From contig RQOL01000729.1 in the NCBI GenBank assembly GCA_013076295.1, positions 124,001 through 188,000 on the forward strand: 64,000 nucleotides of DNA, in the 5' to 3' direction. Shown here in pieces: positions 20,111 to 31,782 of the stretch. The DNA comes from Sanderia malayensis. Its lineage: Eukaryota > Cnidaria > Scyphozoa > Semaeostomeae > Pelagiidae. The notes under the pieces are model-generated. The model had not been told where the DNA came from. It saw only the letters and a list, made by a program, of their open reading frames with translations, and made no database searches. The stretch's first letter is position 1; each line of letters opens with the position of its first letter. The translations under genes were made by a program, and so were the position numbers.

Positions 20111-23100
20111 TTATTTTCCAATCAATAGATCTCTCAACTGGGCCATACTTTCACCAATTATTTTTGCAAAACGCTTTGAATCCTGCAAAGAAAAATGTCT
20201 GTGAAATCAAGATGTTTCAAGTTAAAAGTAGATATGTTCTCAGTAATAAATGAAATCGATCAAAAAGTACAAAATTGATTCAATTATGGCAAAAACAAGT
20301 TATCCACCCATACCGTTTGGGAACAAGACTTTGTGCATGAAATATGGAAAGAAATCAACTCATCTCCGCAAATGATGTAAGATACGCCATAACCTGCATC
20401 GTCAACCTTAAATAAACAGAGTCATCAAATTTAAAATAATTAAATTAAATGTAAATTAAAATATACAGCCATTCCTATATCTTCCAAATTCTTCACTGGA
20501 CAGAGCAAGGAAGAGTGGAGTAACTAAACACAATGATATCGTGTTGGGTAAATTTGATTGTTGGGTAAATATATTGAAATATTCTTACCGGCCCAAATCC
20601 GCCCCCGGCCAATCTGAGGTCAGTTCTCTTGTTGAAATCAACTCTTCCAGATTGTCCACAGGGTGTCTATAAAACAAAAATTTAAAAATATGATATCCTC
20701 TTAAATTCATCCTTATCTAAGGACACATAATAAGCAAGAAAGGTTGTAGCTAAATACCTGGCTGGTTGACAATCGCCATGGCTCATTCAGAACCTGAAGA
20801 TAAAAGTGTGAATAATTGAATAATATAAAGTGAATTTGAATACCATTGACTAGTTTGCTCGTGTGAAAGGAATTTAGTTAAAAATAGCAACAATTACCTT
20901 CTGAAGAAAAGGAACTTCCACTTCGAGATATTTCGACACAACATACAGGCAGAACAGATGCCTATCAATCCCTTAAACAAAAATCAAATTCATCTTTATC
21001 TGGCTGAGTCGTTTTCGGCGATACAATTGTTGCTGCTGCGTAGCGGAACGAAGTGAAGCGGTTGCGCAGCAGAATTTAATCGAGTCCTTGTCGAGAAAAA
21101 ATCTTGTTTGTGTGTTTGTGGCAATGCAATTCAACCCTTAGCAATATGTAAGCTCTTCTAATTAAAGGTACGTGTCGTGGTTTTGATATCCCAAAAGCTT
21201 GCTGAAATATCAGCTAATACAACACTATACTCCAATTCAAAACTCGAAAGAAAACGCAGTGGCATGTTATTGACACATTTCCCATAGGTCCCTTTTACAA
21301 GTGAATCAATTCCCAGAATTGTAGCGGTCTGATATTCCGTTAGATATTTAGAGTCACTTAGGCCGCTGAAGATAATTGATTTCCCTCGTTGTGGGGTCCT
21401 TTACCAAAATAGTTTAGTAAAGTTCTGGAATACTTTAGTAAAGTCCCGGGTCGCATCAGCTAATACTTTAGTAAGCTTCTGACCATGTCACTTACCTTTC
21501 ATTAGAGCATACATATTACCCAGTACATCCAAGAGTGTTAATGTTTACAACGTTTTTGTAATGCAGTTAATTTAGGCCTGGTCCATCGTTTCGCAATAAA
21601 TACACAAAATTCTGATATATAGAACGTTTTTTGCCATTCTAGCAATTTAAATAGTATCATCATATTGTATGCTCTGTAAAAAAATGTATATATCGACTTA
21701 TTCCACCATTATTTTGACGAGCATTGAACTGTAGTGTTTCTGTATTGACTTGCTGATCAACATCAGCTTTTTGACCCTCTTTGAAATCGCCGCCAAGCTT
21801 TTCCCGGCTTCACTGATTCGACGCAAGTCAGGCATCTAGCGCCTTCGGCGCTTTATATTATTGCCCTAAGCCACTATGGACACAATTACGTCATATACGC
21901 TCCTGTGCAGTACCAATAACTACGCTACTGCGCATTCTGACCACCTTTCTCCTCCGCATAGCGTAACCCTAACTCTAACCCTAAGCCTAACCCTAAGGCC
22001 AATGCCTCAACCACTATGGACACAATTACGTCATATACGCTCCTGCGCAGTACCAACAACTACGCTACTGCGCATTCTGACCACCTTTCTCCTCCGCATA
22101 GCGTAACCCTAACCCTAACCCTAAGCCTAACCCTAAGGCCAATGCCTCAACCACTATGGACAAAATTACGTCATATACGCTCCTGCGCAGTACCAATAAC
22201 TACGCTACTGCGCATTCTGACCACCTTTCTTCTCCGCATAGCGTAACCCTAACCCTAACCCTAAGCCTAACCCTAAGGCCAATGCCTCAACCACTATGGA
22301 CACAATTACGTCATATACGCTCCTGCGCAGTACCAATAACTACGCTACTGCGCATTCTGACCACCTTTCTCCTCCGCATAGCGTAACCCTAACCCTAACC
22401 CTGAGGCCAATGCCTCAGCCACTATGGACACAATTACGTCATATACGCTCCTGTGCAGTACCAACAACTACGCTACTGCGCATTCTGACCACCTATCTCC
22501 TCCGCATAGTGTAACCCTAACCCTAACCCTAACCCTAACCCTAACCCTAACCCTAACCCTAACCCTAACCCTAACCCTAACCCTGAGGCCAATGCCTCAG
22601 CCACTATGGACACAATTACGTCATATACGCTCCTGCGCAGTACCAACAACTACGCTACTGCGCATTCTGACCACCTATCTCCTCCGCATAGCGTAACCCT
22701 AACCCTAACCCTAAGCCTAACCCTAAGGCTAATGCCTCAACCACTATGGACACAATTACGTCATATACGCTCCTGCGCAGTACCAACAACTACGCTACTG
22801 CGCATTCTGACCACCTTTCTCCTCCACATAGCGTAACCCTAAGTCTAACCCTAAGCCTAACCCTAAGGCCAATGCCTCAGCCACTATGGACACAATTACA
22901 TCACAAATGCTCCTACGCAGTACCAATAACTACGCCACTGCGCATTCTGACCACCTTTCTCCTCCGCATAACGTAACCCTAACCCTGACCCTAAGCCTAA
23001 CCCTAAGGCCAATGCCTGAGCCACTATGGACACAATTACGTCACATATGCTCCTGCGCAGTACCAATAACTACGCCACTGCGCATTCTGACCACCTTTCT

Positions 23101-26100
23101 CCTCCGCATAGCCTAACCCTAACTCCAACCGATACACCAGACATTGTCGGTAGTATTACCTCATGCATACTCCTGGGCAGTAACTTATATATGGCACTAC
23201 GCATACACGCGCAGTGACATAAGACAGAAGCAAGCTAACATCTCACCCCTTGAACTACTTCACTGTTCGGTGAATGTTTAGTCGCAGCTTAACAAGGAAA
23301 ATGAAGCTTGCTTGCTTGCAAGCTTTTGTCTACACCCACCTCCATATTTTTTGCAGGCACTCATTTCAAAACATCTAAATGCTAGATGCTTTAGTCCTGG
23401 TTACATCACAGCAGCACTCATTTTAACAATGTTAACAGCTAGTATAAGAAATACGTCAGATAGAGCTCATGAGCGGACTGTGAAGGGCTATATTTCATTA
23501 ATATGTCATTGACAATTTATTGTCTCATCCACGGGGTACAAAATAAATGTACACTTAATGAGCACTTCTGAACAAAAAAGAGGCTTAAACTTTGAAATTA
23601 ACATACCTTGACCAGTCATTGCCTTTCTGTACAATTGGACATGAGAATCGGCTGCCTTCCTGAATAGTTTCAATTTTTCTTCTCTCTGAAATAAACAATT
23701 AAAACGTAATTTCACATGCTGGAGAAGTATTTGTATTCCAAATGCAAGTGTCTATCAACTTTGGGGTGTTTGGATTGCAAGTGTAATGTTGCTGGAGGCG
23801 TACAGAAATATCGGGGTTAACAATTGCAGCCACGAAATTCTTGGTATCCATTGTGCAAGATCTGACAGTCTCAGTACGGCCATCTCTATAAATATAAAGA
23901 GAAAGATAGCTATTACAAATAAAAGACAAAATAAAGTAAATTACGGGGATCAGAGAAATAGATGGAGAATGACTAAAGAATAAGAGAACTACAATAAACG
24001 AGAAATGACAAGGATGGTTTATAAACGACGAAAGAAGGAAAATTAAGAAAAAAAGAAGATGAAAGAAGATGAAAGATTGTATGTTCCTCAAGAACAGCAT
24101 GCATCTGAACAATTTATTATAGAAACCTGAATAATCTGGTCATTGCTGCTTCGTACGTCAAACAAGGGTGACCAGCATCCTGTAATAAGAAATTATATGA
24201 TCACAAATATCACGATAACATAAATCAGCTATAGTTGATAAATGATTGGCTAATTGTTGTGGGTTACCTTGAAAAACGAAAGCTGCAGGGCAATCTGAAT
24301 AAACGCATCGGGGCTGCAAAAAAAACAATAAAAATAAATAAAATCCAGGAAATGTTAGTGGTAATTTAAAACTAAAAACCTGACAGATAATGAACCGTAC
24401 CTGACTTTACACTTCTTCATATCAGCCTTTCCTATAAGATTAAAAGTCAATCATAAATGGTAGCTAGTCCATGATATTACTTATACTAATCATAAACTTA
24501 AATAACATTATACGTGTGGTCTTAGATGCAATAAAGGGATGATTTGGCTTCACACTCACCGAAAGCATCATGAATGAAAATATGAAGATCAACATCATTA
24601 ATCAAAACCTCAGCATCTTCAGCTGATTTTTCAATTATTTCTTGACACTAAAATTATGAAACATTAATTGATAACATAAACAACCACATGCTTATGTTCA
24701 TATAGTACACATCTTAGTTTTTGAAAGATGTACTACATAATGGAAATACTTTTAATATTTTTACCTCGTCTGGAATGTTCCACTTTAATCTTGATATCCA
24801 ACGGAAATTTGCAAACTGGGGCTCTCCTCTGCAATGCCCATCATCTTTATATCTAGAGGAAAAAGCATTTAAAACAGTGACAAGTCTGTCGTAAATGAAA
24901 ATGGTAATTAACAGATATACAGTGTGAAAAACTCGGTAAGTATTAACTTACTTCAAGACGTCAACATCTTCACATAATGCCCATTCGCACACTTGACCCA
25001 TCACTGGTGCATCAGCCCTAAAAAAATCAAACTATTAAACTCCAAACATCATCAAAAAACTAATTTAAGTATGAAAAAAACTTGGTAAATTGAATAAATT
25101 ACAGAAATAGAAAATAGAAAAACAGATCATACCAAGAATGCTCTGTATTGAAACCAACCTTAAATAAAAGATGATACAGTATATAGAGGTTTATTCTGAT
25201 TATTGTGAAATGAAATGAAAGATATTGTGAAAGGAATTGCTACTTACCTTTCCATCCTTACACACTACGATGTTAAAAGATTTGTCAAACCATCGATTGT
25301 AACCTTTTCCATGAAGCATGCTTCCACCATAATCATCCATAGAATTAGGATTACCCTATTCGAGTAAGAAACATATATTGCATGTCACTTGAAGCAGCTA
25401 ACAAATGACAAAGTTCCATAGATATCATGAAAAAGGAGGGAAATTATATCAGAACAATTCCATAGATATCATTAAAAAATATGACTAAAATTTAAATAGT
25501 TAAAAAAAAGATACCTTTTCGTATCTTCCACCTGCACAATCGTCAAGCACCAACACAAAAGCAGCCTGAACAACAAAAAACATATAATAATTATAAAAAC
25601 AAATTCCACCAATTGTTACATGCGTTGAAAAGAAGTAAGGAAGGATGCGTAGAAACGTTAAATACTTCAATGCATAATATTTGAATTACTCCCAAGGTGT
25701 ATAATCATAATAATTAGAAAATTCTAAACATTTTGAGACAATTTCCAGCTCGCTAGCACAAATATTTCAAAATTTGCTATATTGCGATAGCTTACCCCAA
25801 CTATATTCCACTACGTGTCAGCCATTTACTTAGGGTTACGATATCAAAATTTTGAAAATCATGGAAATATCACTCACAAGGTGTCTAATTATACTAGTTA
25901 GCATATTCTGATTATTTTGAGACAATTTCCAGCTCGCTATCTCAAGTATTTCAAAAGTTGAAAATTCGCGATAGCTAACCCTAATTGAATTCCACTATGT
26001 ATCAGCCATTGACTTAGGGTTACGATATCAAAATTTTGAAAATCATGGAAATATCATTCCCAAGGTGTCTAATTATACTAATTAGCATATTCTGATCATT

Positions 26101-29100
26101 TTGAGACAATTTCCAGCTCGCTAGCTCAAATATTTCAAAAGTTGAAAATTCGCGATAGCTAACCCCAACTATATTCCACTATGTATCAGCCATTTACTTA
26201 GGGTTACGATAACAAATTTTTGAAAACCATGGAAATATCACTCACAAGGTGTCTACTTATACTAATTAGCACATTCTGATCATTTTGAGACAATTTCCAA
26301 CTCGCTAGCTCAAATATTTCAAAAGTTGGTAGTTTGCGATAGCTTACCCCAACTATATTTCACTATGTATCAGCCATTTACTTAGGGTTACGATATCAAA
26401 ATTTTGAAAATCATGGAAATATCACTCCAAAGGTGTCTAATCATACTAATTAGCAAAGGGAAGCTTACTAGCGCAAATATTTGAAAAGCTGGTCATTCGC
26501 GAGGGGCTACTACACTAATACTGCACTATGTATCTTTAAGATCTGTTTCCAACATCTAACTGATATAACAGGTTAGTGCTTCGCAAATACGATAACTTAT
26601 TTCAATGATGCCATGTGCTACACACTCAATTAACACTTTCCGTAATTAGGAGTCCTCACTCACAAAATTTGAACCGCATGTCAATTGGTCAACATTTAGA
26701 ACGTAATCAAGCATGGCTAATATAATGTACTGAAGAAGATAGGAAGGTAGATTAGTTGATATAATAACATATAAGTAGAATTACCTTTTCGATAATGTCT
26801 AGTGATGCCTTGTTATCTCCACTGCTGAAATATTTCTCTCTCACAGCGGCCCAATGAGGACTGAGAAAAACGTATAAACACGTCATAAGTAAATGCTAAT
26901 CATGTAATAACAGAGTGTATTATAGAACAGATGAAGAATTAGTGAGATTAAGAATAGCAATGATGGAGTTTGTAAAAAATACCGTTTATCAGCAGTAAGA
27001 GCTGCCAGTTTTTCTTCTCCGGGGGAAGGCTTTTTATCATTATCATTCATCAAATTGATCAGTTGACTGCAATGGTAAATTATTCAAATGTGGTGATGAA
27101 AATGAAAGGCATAAACAGACTAATGAATTGGCAGGGAAAATGAAAGCTCAAAAGGAAGGCGATTGTTTCTTACATTTCTAAATCGGCGGGTTTCAAGATC
27201 TTTCCACTGAAAACGCAAGTTAGCTTGTAGTATTTCCCACTGTAGTAAACAACGATATAGCTCGAATCGGGCAAGTGTCGTAATACATCTATAAAAAATC
27301 AATAGAATTTGACATTTTAAACTAACCGACTCTCGGACGATGAATTAAGGAAAATTACGTTTGGATGTTAAGAAAATTGCTAAGAAACTACCATAAATAT
27401 GGTGAACCTAGCCAAGAAACTAAAAAAACGGGTGTAACAAGGTGATGATACCTTCCTCCTTGCCAGGAATGCGAGTTGTATTGAAAATGCGTTCATATTG
27501 CGCAGAACAAAGGGGGTATACACCAAGCTGTTTCATCTGCAATAAAGACAAACAAGATGAAGACAATATTCAGACTGGCATTATGTTTCTACGCAATTGT
27601 TGCTTGCTTGAAAATTGGCTTTGAGAGCAGAAGGGTATTCAGATATGGCAATGAAAAACATGCAATGATGAACTTACTGGTTTAAGTTTGTGTTTGTCCA
27701 CTGATTTTCTGAAGGAGAGTAATGCGTAAACGCAGTTGGCAGCTCTGGCTGTTTGAATTGATGTTGGAGGAGCTTGTAAAATTTCCTGAATCAAATGAAG
27801 TATTTATTAAAAATTGCATCATTTGGCATCTGCTGCAACTATGTGTTCAAAATAATAGTAATAAAGAAAGTAAATTAGTAAAACTAATAAAGTGAGAGAA
27901 AAAAGATTGGGAGCAGGAGGCAGAAAAAAGTAAAAAATGTCAGCTTGAAGTAATATAACCATAGTATTGGATAAAGGTAAAAACTTACAAGACCATAATA
28001 GTTACTGTTGATCATCAATTGTGAACGTGATCTTAAGTAAACAAATCTTTCCCACCAATCACTAACCTGTGAAAATATAATATTAAATTAATATTAAATC
28101 AGGTAAATACGATATTAAATCCAGAGAAAAAGAATGCAACAAAACATGTGATCATTGATAGGAGAACCTGATTGGCTACTCACATAGTTTGATGAAATGT
28201 AAGACTTCAAAGTCAAATAACGCTGTAACTTTACTCCAACCCCATTCTAAAAAAAATTAATACACCTCAATTTTATTGCACAAAGTCTTTCACTGAAAAT
28301 CTTTGTAGGTAAAAATAAACCATATATTCTGCTTCATAAATAAATTTAGTTACCTGAAACTCTTTAGCCAACTGCTCCAATTTAAGTAGTTCTTCAGGAG
28401 TATGCAGTGGTCGAACCGATTCAAGAAACTGAAAAACAATTGAGCAAATTGCTAAGCAAATACTTCTATCTGTTAATTAATCAATTTGCAACAAAGATCG
28501 TAGATAGAAAGCACATCAGAAATAATACATACGGCTTCAACAGTTTTATTTAGCTCTGGAACAGGAAGGGTTGGCATGGATTTTTGAAAACTGTACAATG
28601 ATGGATTGCGACCAGACAAAAGTTTGACTAATACCTGCAAGAAGAGATTGACATTATCTAATAATAATTTCTAATTAAACAAAAAAAATGATTAGAACTT
28701 GATGTAAAAAAAAGTATTTGCAATTCATAGAGGAGATCACTTACAGCCCATATCTTGGTCTTCAAAGAAAATGGTCTGAAAAAAAATATTAGCATAAAAT
28801 TCAATAACTTGCAAATACGAAAAACCCCAAATGGCACAAAACTATGGGAACATGGACCAAATAACCCAATAAACCTTTGGGCTGTTTTTTCAGTATTTAG
28901 AAAAATGACAAGTAAAAATATGAAATTTAAACAAAGCTTACCCTCTACTCTCGTAAATTAACCCTGGATATGTCAGCAACTTTCGAAGAGACAGTTGGAG
29001 AAAATAACCCATAAAAAACCAAATTCCTGTCACCATTGTCAGTATACAAATTCCTATCACTGTGCTTTTCTCAAATCGGTGACCCCTGAAAATTTATACA

Positions 29101-29789
29101 AAGAAGCGGGCATTACTACACAAATGTATCTAACCAGTGTATTTACTTTTACATGTAAAGATAATTATTGGGACCAAAGACAGATTAGCACTGTGGTTAT
29201 GTCTTGACCTGTGTTTTTGAGAATACGGCATGATAATGGATAACATTGTTGTTAAGATATGAAGAATGTTTAATTTCTGCACGACAGGTAGTCAAGTGTT
29301 TGCTTTTATTAAAAAATAACAAGGTTCCTGGTAATTGTGTGAACTCCATGTTATGAATTTATACAAAATTGTTGCTTCGGTTTCGCGATATTTCAAAAGT
29401 GGGCGGATTAGGGGCGTGACACAAGAACAGGACGCCAGGAGCAAAGAAAAAAACAACTCAAACAACCTCAGTAAATTCAATTTAAATATTTATTTAAATG
29501 ATAAAACTTACCCGGGGAATCCTTTTTCCATTCTTGAAAGCATATCCACTGTACCTTCGTGTTGGTGGTGCCTTGCTGCTAACACGGCTGCCAAAACAAA
29601 CATCCATGTAGCAGGAGAGGCAGGATAGACGCCTTTCAATATATGATTCTTCGCGTATTTACATCGCCTTTTCACTGACTTATACGCTGATCTTGCCACT
29701 AACTTAACAACCTCTTTATCGACATTCACAACAACTCCTTCATCTGTAACAGCAAATTGAAAAGCAACTGCAAGTCTTGCCTCCGCCAT
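20111..29789 (-). CDS. CPT1: carnitine O-palmitoyltransferase 1
   Basis: Outer-mitochondrial-membrane enzyme transferring long-chain acyl groups from CoA to carnitine, the malonyl-CoA-controlled entry step of beta-oxidation. Exon 1 (ATG at 29789) begins [18 protein letters not shown], the regulatory N-terminus, followed by [10 protein letters not shown] and TM1. The exon near 28.94-29.09 kb encodes TM2 ([16 protein letters not shown]). Later exons carry [29 protein letters not shown], the catalytic-His motif EHSWADAP (split by introns near 25.0-25.2 kb), [42 protein letters not shown] and GGGFGP. It ends at a TAA at 20111-20113. The two N-terminal membrane segments distinguish CPT1 from CPT2. 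The length fits the family (roughly 770 aa, estimated). Two introns contain tandem repeats: a telomere-motif minisatellite at 21.87-23.13 kb and a 184-bp satellite at 25.7-26.45 kb. All catalytic motifs are intact. Confidence 0.96.
21871..23132. repeat. 140-bp minisatellite carrying (CCCTAA)n telomere-type repeats, in a CPT1 intron
   Basis: Nine units start with ccactatggacacaattacg or close variants at 21871, 22011, 22151, 22291, 22419, 22601, 22741, 22881 and 23021. The period is 140 bp except for one 128-bp and one 182-bp unit. Each unit combines a unique 90-bp part (with tacgtcat and tgcgcattctgacc) with three to five telomere-like CCCTAA/CCTAAG hexamers. The 182-bp unit holds twelve perfect tandem CCCTAA hexamers (22513-22584). 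Later units accumulate substitutions. A short hairpin AGCGCC-TTC-GGCGCT at about 21838-21852 lies just before the array. Confidence 0.95.
25735..26455. repeat. 184-bp satellite, four monomers, in a CPT1 intron
   Basis: Monomer starts (gagacaatttccagctcgct) fall at 25735, 25919, 26103 and 26287, exactly 184 bp apart. The same monomer, in the same plus-strand orientation, forms the large array in the GRWD1 intron (60788 onward). These copies carry the TTAGGGTTACGAT form rather than TTAGGGTTAGGGT. Confidence 0.93.
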
Positions 29790-30774
29790 CCTTTCGCTTT
29801 AGTCCCACCCACAAAGATGCACCAACTTCTGTTCTCGGTATCGTATTATTAAGATAACGGCTTTCAATATCGCGAGATTCCGTGTCTTTCAACTCGAAAT
29901 CGTGTCTGGTTTGATGAATTAAATAAACTTCTCCTGGGGAAAACAATGAGTTATTTGCTGGTGAATGAAAAGGAGACGCTTGAATGCTGTGTCTTCGATC
30001 TTCACCAAAGTCTCACCACACACGCACGCAACGCAAAACCTTTCTTGCTGCTGTGGACAAGATTGAACTCAGAAAACAAAAAAAAACAAAGAGGTGTTCC
30101 TGCTCAATTGTCTTCCACGTTATCTCAGTTGCTATGAAAATTAAAATTGAATTATTCCTTTCAATTAAACAACATTGCTGGCCTCCGGAGAAACTCTAAA
30201 TACTGTCATGAGTACAAAGTTCATTCACATACGTTCAAACATCTCCTCCGCAGAGACGCCTAATGTTGATTCATCGGATCAAATAGCTAATTACCATAAA
30301 AGTTCTATTAACTGCCCCCCTTCTAATAAGCCCCCTATTTTGAAAAAGGTTTCAAATTAACCCCCCCCCCCCCGAAAAAGGTTTCTCTATTAAGTCCCAT
30401 CTTGCAATTGAAATTGAGAACAATGACAAAATTATGATTTAGACAGCCATAAAATCTCAGAGTTTACTTCTTTGTTGTTTTATACACTTGAATAATTTTT
30501 TAAGTTTATTTTGTAATTTTATTAAGCTTTCTTTATAATACGTTTCCATTCAAACCAAAAAATTAAATAAACCACCCGGGGCTGAATAAAGCTTATGGCT
30601 CCATCTTCCCTTGAACGACTAAAGTAAACTCAACTAAACATTTTACAAATAATTCAAAAAGGTTTATCTAATGAATGCAACTCCCAGGTATTGACAAACT
30701 ATATACAACCACAGATTGTGAAATGAAGAGAAGTTTTAAGAACGATATTTGACATTATCGGGGCTGCTACTAAG
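29790..30774. other. intergenic: CPT1 promoter side and GPCR downstream side
   Basis: The CPT1 start lies in a AAGGATGGCGGAG context resembling a YY1 element. A run of 13 C residues is at 30361-30373, in a segment with other C-runs (30310-30330). No gene recognised in the remaining AT-rich sequence. Confidence 0.5.
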
Positions 30775-31782
30775 TCAAGTTTCACAGGGCGTTATTCTCC
30801 TCTGTTTTGGTAAGCTGAATATTATTGCGCTTGTGATGCTGCCTCGTTGTGATACTGAGGTTAAGAGTGGAAATGTTTTAAATGCTGCTTCTCTCCATTT
30901 TGAGCTTGGCATGGCATAGAGGACAGGGTGTAACACGTGATTAAAGTAACCAATCGTAAGCAATATCAAGGAGACAATTTCTATTGTTTGTGATGAACCA
31001 ATGAAGAAGGACACACAAGATAGTCCAAGGTATGGTGTCCAAAATAGCAATGCACTGGATATTATCAAACGACTCAGATTAATAACTTTCTTTTTCTGTT
31101 TATTTAGTTGAGAGGATAAATGATTGCTGACTTCTGGTACTGCCACTGGAGCAGATTGTTGCAGGAATATGAACGGGAGATTTGCCGCGCGGTGTTTTGC
31201 CGCGCATTGTACACCGCGGTAATTATAAAGCATCGCAAGACATAGTGCAATGAATCCGACCAAGTCCCAAATGCGAAAAATCTCCGCTTGATGAGAACAG
31301 ATGCGGTTTTTACGAAAAAAATGTGCGTTGGTCGTAAATATTGGCAGCAGAAAAGATGGAACAGATATGAGCCACACTCCGCATATTATCCTCTTAGCAT
31401 TGGATGGTGAGGAAACTCTCAATGGTCTTGTGGCTGATCGCATTCTATCGTAACTGATCGCAGTAAGCGTTGCGACTGATATAAAACGCAGACCAGATAG
31501 AAGTGATTCGTGCATAATATGGAACACAGTGTTGATAGCAGGGAAGAGCATCAAACGTGATAATGATAGTGGTATCATAATGCAACACATTGCTAAATCA
31601 GTGATGGCCAAGTTTACCATGAATAGCGCTGTTATCCCAGTTAGCTTGTTCTGCTTGAAGAAAATAGTAAGGACACCAATGTTTGTGACACATCCACATA
31701 ATATTTCCAATGATTGCACAACTCCAAGAGTAATTTTCAACCATAGTTCATGCGAAGTGAAGATTGCTGAGCAATTTAGCAT
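30775..31782 (-). CDS. class A (rhodopsin-like) orphan GPCR, single exon
   Basis: A 335-aa intronless seven-transmembrane receptor. The chosen ATG (31782) is the first Met after an in-frame TGA, and an NCS sequon follows it. Class A landmarks by residue: N34 in TM1 (1.50), NLAITD ending in D62 in TM2 (2.50), YDRM at 111-114 replacing DRY at the end of TM3, FWTP at 247-250 in TM6, and HPVLY at 285-289 replacing NPxxY in TM7. The usual TM3 Cys (3.25) is His88, although the loop between TM4 and TM5 still has Cys162. The third intracellular loop is about 45 residues with a basic end (KQKKK). The C-tail is Ser/Arg-rich with no obvious palmitoylation Cys. Ligand and G-protein are unknown; the divergence argues against a confident amine or peptide receptor assignment. 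Confidence 0.82.
   Translation of the reverse strand: MLNCSAIFTSHELWLKITLGVVQSLEILCGCVTNIGVLTIFFKQNKLTGITALFMVNLAITDLAMCCIMIPLSLSRLMLFPAINTVFHIMHESLLSGLRFISVATLTAISYDRMRSATRPLRVSSPSNAKRIICGVWLISVPSFLLPIFTTNAHFFRKNRICSHQAEIFRIWDLVGFIALCLAMLYNYRGVQCAAKHRAANLPFIFLQQSAPVAVPEVSNHLSSQLNKQKKKVINLSRLIISSALLFWTPYLGLSCVSFFIGSSQTIEIVSLILLTIGYFNHVLHPVLYAMPSSKWREAAFKTFPLLTSVSQRGSITSAIIFSLPKQRRITPCET

Noticed and set aside
21876..23217. Chain of overlapping 76-codon frames
   Set aside because: They are the 140-bp minisatellite translated; the period is not a multiple of three and the frames restart in every unit.
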